Part shown: one piece after another, positions 19,513 to 28,365 of the stretch
Numbering within the stretch: the stretch's first letter is position 1
How the letters are laid out: each line of letters starts with the position of its first letter
NCBI GenBank assembly: GCA_016719465.1
Contig: JADJYY010000011.1
Location: 1 to 64,000 of the forward strand
Source of the DNA: Hydrogenophilales bacterium
GTDB lineage: Bacteria > Pseudomonadota > Gammaproteobacteria > Burkholderiales > Thiobacillaceae
DNA length: 64,000 nucleotides
Direction: 5' to 3'
Made by a program: the position numbers and the translations under genes
The notes under the pieces: generated by a model
What the model was told of the DNA's origin: nothing
The model's database searches: none
What the model saw: only the letters and a program-made list of their open reading frames with translations

Positions 19513-20208
19513 ATGAAATCGCTGATCCCCCTCATGTTGCTCGCCGCCGTTCCGGCCTTTGCCGCCGACCCCGCCCCCGCCGCCGTTCCCGCCGCCGGCG
19601 AAGCTCTGGCCAAGCAGATGCTGGACCCGACCAGGAATACCGCCGCCTTCAAGGATCCCCAGGCGTTCATGGCCTGGACCAATGCCATGGCCAACCCCGC
19701 CACCAGCGCCGCCCTGGCCCAGACGGGCATGGACCCGGCCACCTATGTCCGCATGATGAGCGGCCTGATGAATCCGGCGAGCATGCAGAACTACATGCAG
19801 TTCAGCGATCCCTCCGTCGCCATGAAGTGGATGGGCGCGGGCATGGACCCCCGGATGTACACCCAGATGGCCGGCATGGCCGCCAACCCGGCGATGTATG
19901 GCAACTGGATGCAGGCGCCGGTCAATCCGCAGATGTGGTCGCCGGCGATGCAGATGATGAATCCCGGCATGTACGGCAACTGGATGCAGGCACCCATGAG
20001 CCCCGGGGCCATGAACGCGATGACGGCGCCCATGAACCCCAACATGTACATGAACTGGATGGGCGCCGGCGTCGACCCGCGTACCTACGGCACCTGGGGT
20101 CAGATGATGAACATGCAGAACATGGCGCCGGCCATCGACCCGGCCATGGTGTTGAAGCTGTTGCAGGCGATGCCGGCCATGCCGGTCGCCCCGGCGCCCG
20201 CGAAATAA
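19513..20208 (+). CDS. Met-rich secreted repeat protein
   Basis: Not recognised as a characterised family. A Sec signal peptide (MKSLIPLMLLAAVPAFAADP) leads to a region with degenerate repeats: AMANPATSAA, MMSGLMNPASM, MKWMGAGMDPRMYTQM, NPAMYGNWMQAP, NPGMYGNWMQAP and MYMNWMGAGVDPRTYGTW. Methionine is extremely frequent in the repeat region, with Asn, Pro, Tyr and Trp. Closely spaced Met recalls copper-binding or oxidant-scavenging proteins, but no Cys or His clusters are seen, so that is only a suggestion. A GGAA-type ribosome-binding site lies before ATG 19513. It appears to be monocistronic. Confidence 0.85.
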   Translation: MKSLIPLMLLAAVPAFAADPAPAAVPAAGEALAKQMLDPTRNTAAFKDPQAFMAWTNAMANPATSAALAQTGMDPATYVRMMSGLMNPASMQNYMQFSDPSVAMKWMGAGMDPRMYTQMAGMAANPAMYGNWMQAPVNPQMWSPAMQMMNPGMYGNWMQAPMSPGAMNAMTAPMNPNMYMNWMGAGVDPRTYGTWGQMMNMQNMAPAIDPAMVLKLLQAMPAMPVAPAPAK

Positions 20209-20378
20209 GCGGGTGCGCCAGCGATCGCGGGGCGATCTCCGTTCGCCCCCCGGTCGCGCGCGCGGCGGGTGGTGTTTTCGCGCCGGACGGCGCGGCCCGC
20301 CGCGCGACGCAAGCCGTCGGCGATGCCGCGCTTGCCTTCCGCCCATGCCCTCCCGCCCGTGCCTTTCCCCCTAGCGGC

Positions 20379-21347
20379 TCATTTCTCCAGGCTTTCCTTC
20401 TCCATCAGGATGTAGGTGTTGTAGGCGTTGTGGCGGTTGGCCTCGGCGAAGGCGGGCAGGCCCCGGTACGCGGACCAGTCGACCTTGTCGTAGGCCTCCT
20501 CGAAGGGCGTCAGCTCGGCCACCGCCCTGCCCATCTGTTCCCGCAGGAAGCGCAGGTAGTCCCGCGTCAGGATCAGGTCGACCATGGGCGTGTCGGAAGC
20601 GGCGCCGTGGCCCGGCACCAGGATTTTCGGCTTGAGGGCGATGAGCTTGTCCAGGGCGCCCAGCCACTTCCTCGAGTCGGCGTCGCCGACGAAGGGCACG
20701 CGTCCCTTGAACACCAGGTCGCCGGCAAACAGCACGCCGTCCGCCTCCACCAGCATCACCAGGTCCTCGTCGGAGTGGGCCGGACCCACGTGGCGGATGC
20801 GGAAGCGCACGCCGCCCAGTTCGAAGTCGGTATCCCCGGACAGCCAGAGGTCGGGCTCGGGAAAACGCTGGGTGTCGTCGTTGATCCACGTCCCCAGGAT
20901 CTCCTTGCGCTGGGCGTAGCGCAGCTTCGCCGCCTCGGAGCCGAGCACGCCCTTGCCGCCCTCGTGAGCCCAGATTTCCGCGCCCAGCGCCTTGAATACC
21001 TGGGCGCCGTAATAATGGTCGGCGTGGTAATGGCTGACGATGACCCGCCGGATGGGCCGGTCCGTCACTTCCCGGATGCGTCCGAGCATTTCCCGGGCCA
21101 GGGAAGGGGAACCCAGGGTGTCGAACACCACCACCCCGGCCGGGGTGACCACGAAGCCGGCGTTGGACATGAAGCCCTGGTTCGCGGTGCTGGCGGCGCC
21201 GGCCTGGCCGGGGATGAAATGGCTGTGTTCGGCGAGCTGGATGGCGCGCACCGGGACCGTGACGGGGGGATAGGCCCGATCCGCCAGGGACGGGCCGGCC
21301 AGCAGGGCGATGCATAGGGCGAGACACAGGGAGAGCAGGGCGCGCAT
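20379..21347 (-). CDS. Secreted metallo-beta-lactamase-fold hydrolase
   Basis: Periplasmic zinc hydrolase by family. A signal peptide (MRALLSLCLALCIALLAGPSLA) is followed by a metallo-beta-lactamase domain. The zinc motif HYHADH appears in RVIVSHYHADHYYGAQ. Further ligands are in HVGPAHSDEDLVML, VLFAGDLVF and LVPGHGAAS. The 322 residues resemble the SoxH/quinoprotein-relay zinc hydrolase group. It is not obviously an antibiotic-inactivating enzyme. AGGAG lies before the ATG. The next gene is divergent, so both are likely transcribed from the 21348-21480 gap. Confidence 0.9.
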   Translation of the reverse strand: MRALLSLCLALCIALLAGPSLADRAYPPVTVPVRAIQLAEHSHFIPGQAGAASTANQGFMSNAGFVVTPAGVVVFDTLGSPSLAREMLGRIREVTDRPIRRVIVSHYHADHYYGAQVFKALGAEIWAHEGGKGVLGSEAAKLRYAQRKEILGTWINDDTQRFPEPDLWLSGDTDFELGGVRFRIRHVGPAHSDEDLVMLVEADGVLFAGDLVFKGRVPFVGDADSRKWLGALDKLIALKPKILVPGHGAASDTPMVDLILTRDYLRFLREQMGRAVAELTPFEEAYDKVDWSAYRGLPAFAEANRHNAYNTYILMEKESLEK

Positions 21348-21480
21348 GATGACTCCTCATGGTTGAACGTGGCGGCCGCCGCCTGGGTCGGGCCGGCGCG
21401 GGTGGGATCGGAGACGGCCAGGCTCGGGCGCATCTGTAGTATCTTCGGCCGGCCAAGTCTTCCCTTCCGTTGTCGATCCC

Positions 21481-22038
21481 ATGGTGAAAAAGTTCCTGCC
21501 GTTCCTGCTGGCTTTCGTCCTGCCCCTGGTCCTGATCTACGGCTGGTGGGGCGGCTTCAACCCGGTGGAGATCACGGAAACCGCGGCGGGGCCCTATACC
21601 TACGCCTATCTGGAACAGAAGGGGGATTACTCCAGGTTGCCCGACCTGGCCACGCGGGCCCGGGGGGAACTGGTCGCCGCCGGGCTGACGCCCGGCGCCC
21701 CCATCACCGTGCTCTATTCCAATCCCGATGTGGTGGACGTGGGCGACCGGCTGGCGCGGGCGGGCTTCCTGGTGCCGCGCGGCAGCCGGGCCCCTCCGCC
21801 GCTGATGATCGACACCATTCCGGCGCGCGGGATCCTGGCCGCGCGGGTGCGGGCCGGCAGCCTGCTGGCGCCCAGCCGCGCCTACCTGGCCCTGGACCGG
21901 CATCTCCAGGCCCAGGGCCGGGGCATCCGCATGCCCACGGTGGAGTTCTATCAGGCCAGCGACAGCCCGATGCGCATGGGACTGTTCACCGTCGAGATGG
22001 AATTGCCGGATGGAAGCGCCTTGCGGGGGGCGCCATGA
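21481..22038 (+). CDS. Membrane-anchored GyrI-like domain protein
   Basis: Function unknown. One N-terminal transmembrane anchor (about 4-23, KFLPFLLAFVLPLVLIYGWW) precedes a domain with the pattern of GyrI-like/AraC effector-binding folds: FNPVEITETAAGPYTYAYLEQ, ITVLYSNPDVV, LVPRGSRAPPP, ARVRAGSLLAPSRAYLALDRH and RMPTVEFYQ. In soluble relatives this fold binds small hydrophobic ligands or gyrase. Here it would be periplasmic or membrane-adjacent. It runs into the following CobD-like gene with a 10-base gap. Probably an operon with that gene and the SpmAB-type protein. Confidence 0.75.
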   Translation: MVKKFLPFLLAFVLPLVLIYGWWGGFNPVEITETAAGPYTYAYLEQKGDYSRLPDLATRARGELVAAGLTPGAPITVLYSNPDVVDVGDRLARAGFLVPRGSRAPPPLMIDTIPARGILAARVRAGSLLAPSRAYLALDRHLQAQGRGIRMPTVEFYQASDSPMRMGLFTVEMELPDGSALRGAP

Positions 22039-22048
22039 GGAACTCGCC

Positions 22049-22957
22049 ATGAGCCTGTTCGCGCTGCTCGCCGCCCTGGCGCTGGAGCATTGGCGCCCGG
22101 AACGCCCCGGCCGGCCACGGCGGGTGGCGGGCGGCTGGCTGGCCTGGCTGCTGGAGAACCTGAACGCCGGCGGCGAACAGCACGGCGCCCTGGCCTGGAC
22201 CCTGGGGGTTCTGGCGCCGGCCCTGACGGTGGCCGGGGTGAATGGGGTGCTGGATGGAATCTGGCAGCCCCTGGCCTGGATCTTCAGCGTGGTGGTGCTG
22301 TATTTCTGCCTGGGTTTCAAGGTCGCCTCGTTCCGCGCGGCCGGCGTCGCGCGGGCGTTGCGGGACGCGGATACGGCGGCGGCGCGGGAACTGCTCGCCG
22401 AATGGCGGCCCGGCATCCTGGTGGGCGCGGACGAGTCGGCCCTGATCCGCCAGACCCTGGAGGAGACCCTGCGCCAGTCCATGATTCGCCTGTTCGGGGT
22501 GCTGTTCTGGTTTCTGGTCCTGGGGCCCGCCGGCGCGGTGCTCTACCTGCTGACCCGGCTTGCCCGCGACCGGTGGCAAGGCGAGCCGGCCTTCGCCCGC
22601 TTCTCCGGCCGCGTGGCCGGCTGGCTGGATTGGCCGCCGGCGCGGATCGTCGCCTTCAGTTTCGCCATCGTCGGCAATTTCCAGGATGCCCTGGAATCCT
22701 GGCGCGCCCAGACCCGGGGCTGGGGCGACGACAACGAAGGCCTCGTGCTGGCGGCGGCGGCCGGCGCCCTGGGCCTGCAACTGGGCGGCGCCATCAATCT
22801 ACCCGACGGTGAGCTGGTTCGCCCCGTCCTGGGGCCGGATGACGGCACCGGCGGCTCCCCGGGCCTGGAGTCCCTGGATGCCGTGGTGGCCCTGATCTGG
22901 CGCGCGGCCCTGCTCTGGGTGGCGGTGCTGGGGCTGTTCTGGCTGGGCGGCATGTGA
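22049..22957 (+). CDS. CobD/CbiB-family membrane protein
   Basis: The 302 residues form a polytopic membrane protein. The CobD/CbiB-like pattern includes FALLAALALEHWRP at the N-terminus, FGVLFWFLVLGPAGAVLYLL and IVAFSFAIVGNFQDALESWR. True CobD makes adenosylcobinamide phosphate, but in betaproteobacteria a divergent CobD/CbiB-like family exists outside cobalamin clusters. No other cobalamin gene is nearby, so an actual role in B12 synthesis is unsupported here. ATG 22049 follows a GAGG; an in-frame upstream start is weaker. Downstream gene is 13 bases away. Confidence 0.85.
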   Translation: MSLFALLAALALEHWRPERPGRPRRVAGGWLAWLLENLNAGGEQHGALAWTLGVLAPALTVAGVNGVLDGIWQPLAWIFSVVVLYFCLGFKVASFRAAGVARALRDADTAAARELLAEWRPGILVGADESALIRQTLEETLRQSMIRLFGVLFWFLVLGPAGAVLYLLTRLARDRWQGEPAFARFSGRVAGWLDWPPARIVAFSFAIVGNFQDALESWRAQTRGWGDDNEGLVLAAAAGALGLQLGGAINLPDGELVRPVLGPDDGTGGSPGLESLDAVVALIWRAALLWVAVLGLFWLGGM

Positions 22958-22970
22958 GCGCGTCCGGATC

Positions 22971-24203
22971 ATGCTGAACGCTCTCTGGATCGGCTTCTTC
23001 CTGGTCGCCTTCGGCGCGGCGGTGCTGCAATACCTGGGCGGTGACCCGACCGTGTTCGCGGCGGTGATGAAGGCCGCCTTCGATTCGGCGAAGACCGCCT
23101 TCGAGGTGGCCCTGGGGCTGACCGGCGTCATGTGCCTGTGGCTGGGGGTGATGAAGATCGGCGAGCAGGCCGGTTTTCTCGCCGCCCTGGGCCGCTGGCT
23201 GGCGCCCCTGTTCGCCCGCCTGTTTCCCGAGGTGCCCAAGGGGCATCCGGCCCTGGGTTCCATCACCATGAACATGGCGGCCAACGTGCTGGGCCTGGAC
23301 AACGCCGCCACGCCCATGGGCCTCAAGGCCATGCGGGAACTCCAGGACCTGAACCCGAGCAAGGACACCGCCAGCAACGCCCAGATCCTGTTCCTGGTGC
23401 TCAACGCCTCCTCGGTGACCCTGCTGCCGGTGACCATCTTCACCTACCGGGCGCAACTGGGGGCGGCGGATCCCACCGACGTGTTCATCCCCATCCTCAT
23501 GGCCACCTACGCCTCTACCCTGGCAGGCTTCCTGTTCGTGGCGGCGGTGCAGCGCATCCGCGTCGATGGCGTGGTGCTGGCCTGGCTGGGCGGCATCACC
23601 GCCCTGGTGGGTGGCTTGGCGCTCTGGTTCGCTCGCCTGCCGGCGGCGGAGATGACGGCCCAATCCTCGGTGCTGTCCAACTTCCTGTTGCTGGCCCTGA
23701 TCGTGATTTTCCTCATAGGCGCGGCCCTGAAGCGGGTCAATGCTTACGAGGCCTTCATCGAGGGGGCGAAGGAGGGCTTCCATACCGCCGTCACCATCAT
23801 TCCCTACCTGGTGGCCATGCTGGTGGCCATCGGCATGCTGCGCGCCAGCGGCGCCCTGCCGGCTTTCGTCGAGGCGGCCCGGGCCGGCGTGGCGCTGCTG
23901 GGTTTCGACACGGCCTGGGTGGAGGCCCTGCCCACCATGGTGATGAAACCATTGTCGGGGTCCGGCGCCCGCGCCATGATGATCGAAACCATGCAGGTCT
24001 CCGGCGCGGATTCCTTCGCCGGCCGATTGGCCAGCATCGTGCAGGGCAGCACCGAGACCACCTTCTACGTGCTGGCGGTGTACTTCGGCTCGGTGGGCAT
24101 CAAGCGGGTGCGCCACGCCGTGGCCGGCGGGCTGATGGCCGACCTGGGCGGTTTCGCGGCGGCGGTGGCGGCTGCGTATCTGTTCTTCGGCGGCGTGGCA
24201 TGA
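22971..24203 (+). CDS. Fused SpmA/SpmB-type nucleoside-recognition (Gate) domain membrane protein
   Basis: The 410 residues combine an SpmA-like half (N-terminus, MLNALWIGFFLVAFGAAVLQ, then ITMNMAANVLGLDNAATPMGLKAM) with an SpmB-like half (about 215-410, ending in FYVLAVYFGSVGIKRVRHAV). Both carry the Gate domain of nucleoside-recognition membrane proteins; PLSGSGARAMM and IVQGSTETTFYVL are signature segments. In spore formers SpmA and SpmB are separate and act in spore core dehydration. In Gram-negatives the fusion has unknown, probably transport, function. No sporulation genes are seen. Confidence 0.9.
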   Translation: MLNALWIGFFLVAFGAAVLQYLGGDPTVFAAVMKAAFDSAKTAFEVALGLTGVMCLWLGVMKIGEQAGFLAALGRWLAPLFARLFPEVPKGHPALGSITMNMAANVLGLDNAATPMGLKAMRELQDLNPSKDTASNAQILFLVLNASSVTLLPVTIFTYRAQLGAADPTDVFIPILMATYASTLAGFLFVAAVQRIRVDGVVLAWLGGITALVGGLALWFARLPAAEMTAQSSVLSNFLLLALIVIFLIGAALKRVNAYEAFIEGAKEGFHTAVTIIPYLVAMLVAIGMLRASGALPAFVEAARAGVALLGFDTAWVEALPTMVMKPLSGSGARAMMIETMQVSGADSFAGRLASIVQGSTETTFYVLAVYFGSVGIKRVRHAVAGGLMADLGGFAAAVAAAYLFFGGVA

Positions 24204-24215
24204 GCGTGGCTGGTT

Positions 24216-24340
24216 CCCCCCTTTCTTAAAGGGGGGCTAGGGGGGATTTGACGACATTCGCTCTCGTGGCGACGATCAAATCCCCTTCGATCCCCTTTAT
24301 CCCCCAAGGGGGCTTTGCGAAGGGGGAGGAAGAGCGTGAT
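24216..24340. repeat. Hairpin repeats between the SpmAB-type gene and the DUF748 gene
   Basis: A perfect 9-bp stem (CCCCCCTTT 24216-24224 with AAAGGGGGG 24228-24236) is followed by CTAGGGGGGATTT, matching the unit at 17250 almost base for base. A second set near 24281-24332 (CCCCTTTATCCCCCAAGGGGG, then GCGAAGGGGGAGGAAGAG) resembles it in composition. The whole gap to the next gene is about 175 bases. Confidence 0.75.
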
Positions 24341-24379
24341 GTCCGCTGCGCGGACCACGATGGTTCGAGGAGATAAAAC

Positions 24380-27300
24380 ATGTTTGCCCGAGTGCTCGGT
24401 TTGCTGGGAAAGATCCTGGTGAAGACCCCCGCCAGGATCGTCCTGGGTCTGGTCGCCTTCTACTTCCTGTTTGCCTGGTTCGGCTTCGAGCCCCTGGTGA
24501 AATGGGCGGCGCCCAAATTCATCGCCGACAAGAGCCGACACAGCCTGTCCATCGCCGAAACCCGTTTCGATCCCTTCGCCCTGTCGGTGTCGGTCAAGGG
24601 GCTCAAGCTGGCCGAGCCGGACGGCAAGCCGCTGCTGGCCTTCGACGAACTGTTCGTGGACTTCGAGGCGGCCAGCCTGTTCAAGTGGGCCTGGACCTTC
24701 GACGCCATCCGCCTCACCGGGCCTCGCGCCCGGGTCGAACTACTGGCTGACGGCGGCCTGAACTGGAGCGCCCTGATCGAGGCCTTCAAGGACGAGGAGG
24801 AGAAACCCGAGAAGCCCCTGCCGCGCCTGCTCATTCATCGCATCGTCCTGGAAAAGGGGCGGGTGGACGTGGCCGACCGCAAGGTGGATTTCGAGACCGC
24901 CCTGAGCCCCCTGGCCCTGACACTCACCCATCTTTCCACCCTGCCCGAGGACAAGGGCGCCCATACCCTGGCCGCCACCACGGAAATCGGCGCCCGGGTG
25001 CGCTGGAAGGGCGACCTGAGCCTGAACCCGGTGCTGGCCACCGGCGAACTGGCTGTGGACAGCCTGCCCCTGGCCAAGGCCTGGCCCTATCTGGAGGCCA
25101 GGCTGAATATGGCGCCGCCCGAGGGCGTGGCGGCCCTGGGCCTCAAGTACCGGGTGGGCTGGGCGAACAAGAAGCTCAGCCTGAACGTGGACGACCTGGG
25201 CCTGGCGGTGGACAAGCTGGCCCTCCGCGGCGCGCAGGCCGAGGCGCCCGCCGTGACCCTGGAGCGCGTCGCCCTGAGCGGCGGCCGTTTCGACCTGGGC
25301 CGGCGCAGCCTGGACATCGGCGAGATCGCCCTCAACGGCGGGCGGGTCGCCCTCATCCGCGCCGCGGATGGCCGCATCGATATCCAGGACTGGTTCGCTG
25401 CTCCGGGCCAGGTGGCGACCGCGCCGGATAAAGCCGGGAAGGGTCCGGCACCGGAGGCGCCGGCCAAGGCCGGGAAGGGCGCGGAGAAGCCCACGGCGGC
25501 CGCCGACCAGCCCTGGCGCATTGGCCTGGGCCGCTTCAGCCTGGACCAGATGGCCCTCCACGTCACCGATCTGGGCTTCGTCAAGCCGCTGACGGCGGAA
25601 GTGGGCAATCTCAAGATCGGTTTCGCGGCCCATGCCGAGGTGGGGGCGGGGGAACCCAAGGCCGAAGTGACGGGGCTGGGCATCGACGTGTCCGGTATTC
25701 GCCTGCTGTCCGGGGGGGCGAAGGATCCCCTGCTGGTCCTGGGCGGCGTGGTGCTGGAGGAGGGCGGCATCGATCTCGCCGGCCAGAACGCCACGGTGGG
25801 CCGCATCGCCCTGCTCAACGGGCAGGTGGAGGTGGCGCGCGACTCACGGGGGCAATTACCCCTGGTGGAGGCCCTGCGCCGACAGCCGGCCAAGGACGTC
25901 GCCGAGCGCGTGGCCGTGGTGGCCGCCAGGAAGACCCTGGACTGGCGCTACCGTGTCGGCGAGGTCGAGGCCAGGGGCTTCAGGCTGGCGCTGCGCGACG
26001 AGGCCATCTCGCCGGCCATGAAGCTCACCGTCCAGGATATTCAGGCCAGCGCCAAGGGGCTGAGCGAGGACCTCAAGGCCGCCATTCCCGTGCGCATGGG
26101 ATTCCGTGTGCTGGAAGGCGGCCGCTTCGAGGCGGCCGGCAAGGTGGCGCCGGGGCGCCCGACGGCGGACCTGAAGCTGAACCTGGCGGACCTGGCCCTG
26201 GGCCCGGTCCAGCCCTATCTGGCCAAGGCCTCCAATCTGCTGCTGGTGAAGGGCCGGGCTTCCACGGCGGGCCAGGTGCGCTACGGCGACGGCAAGGTCA
26301 GGTACACGGGCGGCTTCCACGTGGACGACCTGCTGGTCAACGAGATCAGCACCGGCGAGCGCTTCCTGGCCTGGAAATCCGTGTCCAGCGATGACCTGGC
26401 GGCCACCCCGACCAGCCTGGACATCGGCGAGCTGCGCCTGGACCGGCCCGGCCTGAAGCTGGTGATCTTCAAGGACAAGTCCACCAGCATCGCCAAGGCT
26501 TTCCAGAAGGGCGCGCCGACCGCGCCCTCCGCCGAGGCGGAGAAGCAGGACCGGGACCAGGAACAGAAGGCACCGGCCTCGCCCTGGGAGGAGGACGATG
26601 CGGCCGCCGAGGCCAAGCCCGCCACCGAGGCGAAACCCGCCGCCACGGCGACCGTCGCCTCCCCGCCTTCACCGGCCGGGCAGCCCGCCCAGGCCGCCGA
26701 CGGCAAGGCCGATCCCGCCTTCCGGGTCAATATCGAGCGGGTGCGGGTCAACCAGGGCGAGATGGATTTCGCCGACCTGTCCCTGGCCTTGCCCTTCGGC
26801 ACTCGCATCCACGAGTTCAAGGGCAACATCAACGGCATCAGCAACAGGCCCGGTGGCCAGGCCGAACTGGAACTGGACGGCCGGGTGGACGAATTCGGCC
26901 TGGCCCGGGCCGTGGGGCAGCTGGATACCTTCGATCCCACCGGCTTCATGGACATCAAGGTGGTTTTCCAGAACGTGGAGATGACCAGCCTGACGCCCTA
27001 CACCGCCACCTTCGTGGGCCGCAAGATCCAGTCCGGCAAGCTTTCCCTGGACCTGGAATACAAGCTCAAGCAGCGACAGATGCGGGGCGAGAACAAGATC
27101 ATCATGAACAAGCTGACCCTGGGCGAGCGGGTGGAAAGCCCCACCGCCAAGAACCTGCCCCTGGATCTGGCCATCGCCATCCTGGAGGACAGCAACGGCG
27201 TCATCGACCTGGACCTGCCCGTCTCCGGCAGCCTGGACGATCCCAAGTTCAGCTACGGCCGCATCATCTGGAAGGCCATCGGCAACATCCTCACCAAGAT

Positions 27301-28024
27301 TGTCACCGCCCCCTTCCGCGCCCTGGGCAAGCTGTTCGGCGGCGGCGGCGAGAAGCTGGAGAAGGTGGCGTTCGAGGCGGGCGAGGCCGGGCTGACGCCG
27401 CCCGAGAAGGAGAAGTTCAAGCAGATCGCCCAGATCCTCGGCAAGCGGCCGGGCCTGTCCCTCACCGCCCATGGCGCCTGGTCCGCCGAGATCGACCGGC
27501 CGGCCCTCAAGGAACTGCGGCTGCGCCGGGCCGTGGCCGAGAAGATGGGCGTGAAACTGGCGGCGGACGAGGATCCGGGCCCCATCTCCACCGCCAATCC
27601 CAAGGCGAGGGCCGGCCTGGAGGCGCTCTACGCGGCCCGCTTCGGCGAGGCGGAATGGAAGTCGCTGAACGGCAAGTGGCTCAAGGCCAATCCGGACAAG
27701 AAACAGGAATCCGTCGGCGGCAAGATGGTGTCCCGCCTGAAGAACCTGTTCCGGCCGGAGGAACCCCTGTCCGCCGAGGATCTCGGCCAACTCAAGGATG
27801 CGGACCTGCACGCGCTGCTCTACCAGCGCCTGCTGGCCAGGGAGACGGTGGACGACGCAGCCCTGGTGGAACTGGCGCAACGCCGCGGCCAGGCGGTGGT
27901 GGATGCGCTCCTGGCCCTGGGCACCCCCGCCGACCGGGTCAAGTCCGGGGACACGACGAAATTCGAGGGGGAGGGCCGGGAAGTCCCGGCGAAGCTGGAA
28001 CTGGGGGTCGCCAAGGCGCGCTGA
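24380..28024 (+). CDS. Giant DUF748 (AsmA-like) envelope protein
   Basis: A 1214-residue protein with one N-terminal transmembrane helix (about 16-38, ARIVLGLVAFYFLFAWFGFEP) and a long extracytoplasmic beta-rich body, as in the AsmA/TamB/DUF748 group that bridges inner and outer membranes and is thought to move or organise phospholipids. DUF748 hallmarks include SLSIAETRFDPFALSVSVKG near the N-terminus and FEVDDLLVNEIST-like strands in the middle. The region about 870-990 has MDIKVVFQNVEMTSLTPYT, then LPLDLAIAILEDSNGVIDLD, typical of DUF748 C-termini. Low-complexity Ala/Pro/Glu linkers lie near 345-375 and 700-775. The last about 170 residues are helical. The start ATG has GAGGAG upstream. 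Confidence 0.92.
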   Translation: MFARVLGLLGKILVKTPARIVLGLVAFYFLFAWFGFEPLVKWAAPKFIADKSRHSLSIAETRFDPFALSVSVKGLKLAEPDGKPLLAFDELFVDFEAASLFKWAWTFDAIRLTGPRARVELLADGGLNWSALIEAFKDEEEKPEKPLPRLLIHRIVLEKGRVDVADRKVDFETALSPLALTLTHLSTLPEDKGAHTLAATTEIGARVRWKGDLSLNPVLATGELAVDSLPLAKAWPYLEARLNMAPPEGVAALGLKYRVGWANKKLSLNVDDLGLAVDKLALRGAQAEAPAVTLERVALSGGRFDLGRRSLDIGEIALNGGRVALIRAADGRIDIQDWFAAPGQVATAPDKAGKGPAPEAPAKAGKGAEKPTAAADQPWRIGLGRFSLDQMALHVTDLGFVKPLTAEVGNLKIGFAAHAEVGAGEPKAEVTGLGIDVSGIRLLSGGAKDPLLVLGGVVLEEGGIDLAGQNATVGRIALLNGQVEVARDSRGQLPLVEALRRQPAKDVAERVAVVAARKTLDWRYRVGEVEARGFRLALRDEAISPAMKLTVQDIQASAKGLSEDLKAAIPVRMGFRVLEGGRFEAAGKVAPGRPTADLKLNLADLALGPVQPYLAKASNLLLVKGRASTAGQVRYGDGKVRYTGGFHVDDLLVNEISTGERFLAWKSVSSDDLAATPTSLDIGELRLDRPGLKLVIFKDKSTSIAKAFQKGAPTAPSAEAEKQDRDQEQKAPASPWEEDDAAAEAKPATEAKPAATATVASPPSPAGQPAQAADGKADPAFRVNIERVRVNQGEMDFADLSLALPFGTRIHEFKGNINGISNRPGGQAELELDGRVDEFGLARAVGQLDTFDPTGFMDIKVVFQNVEMTSLTPYTATFVGRKIQSGKLSLDLEYKLKQRQMRGENKIIMNKLTLGERVESPTAKNLPLDLAIAILEDSNGVIDLDLPVSGSLDDPKFSYGRIIWKAIGNILTKIVTAPFRALGKLFGGGGEKLEKVAFEAGEAGLTPPEKEKFKQIAQILGKRPGLSLTAHGAWSAEIDRPALKELRLRRAVAEKMGVKLAADEDPGPISTANPKARAGLEALYAARFGEAEWKSLNGKWLKANPDKKQESVGGKMVSRLKNLFRPEEPLSAEDLGQLKDADLHALLYQRLLARETVDDAALVELAQRRGQAVVDALLALGTPADRVKSGDTTKFEGEGREVPAKLELGVAKAR

Positions 28025-28365
28025 GCATCGGGATCGCCATGGCCATGGCCTGGCGCGGGGAACGCGGCCTCGCCGCCCCACGCGGTCGCCGGCCTGGGAA
28101 CGGCGTCAGCGCCGAGTTTGACGGGCTCCGCCTGCAAGGTATCCTCCGGGGAAGGGGAGAGGGGGGGTTGGTCGGCCTGGCCGGCTGCCCCCCCCCCCCC
28201 CCCGGGGGGAGGGGGGGCCGCGACAAATCATTCACCAACGCGAACGGAGCCATCAAGAAAAGCCTGGCTGTGCCGTAAATCACACTGTTCGTTCGCCGGC
28301 GCTGCCATGGGCAGGCGACCGACCAGGGATCCCGGACAACACGCCAGAAAAAGGAAGGCGGCACG
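28025..28365. other. Intergenic region with C16 run before the chemoreceptor gene
   Basis: A 341-base gap. It holds G-rich runs, a C16 run at 28188-28203 followed at once by G runs, and no convincing gene. Short open frames across the homopolymers are compositional artefacts. Near the 3' end a weak sigma-28-like motif may drive the chemoreceptor. Confidence 0.6.
28276..28302 (+). promoter_or_regulatory. Possible sigma-28 (FliA)-like promoter
   Basis: TAAA at 28276-28279, then 15 bases, then GCCGGCGC at 28295-28302. The spacing matches the flagellar consensus TAAA-N15-GCCGATAA, but only the first half of the second box agrees. Chemoreceptor genes are often FliA-dependent, which is why it is listed. 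Confidence 0.25.

Noticed and set aside
20209..20378. Apparent reading frames in the gap after the Met-rich protein
   Set aside because: They are Arg-rich frames caused by high GC; no start with ribosome-binding site or family pattern was seen.
20379..21347. Beta-lactam resistance gene
   Set aside because: The metallo-beta-lactamase fold is shared by many hydrolases; the sequence is nearer to the SoxH-type group than to true carbapenemases.
22049..22957. Assignment of the CobD/CbiB-like protein to cobalamin synthesis
   Set aside because: No other cob/cbi gene and no cobalamin riboswitch is in the neighbourhood; only the family name can be supported.
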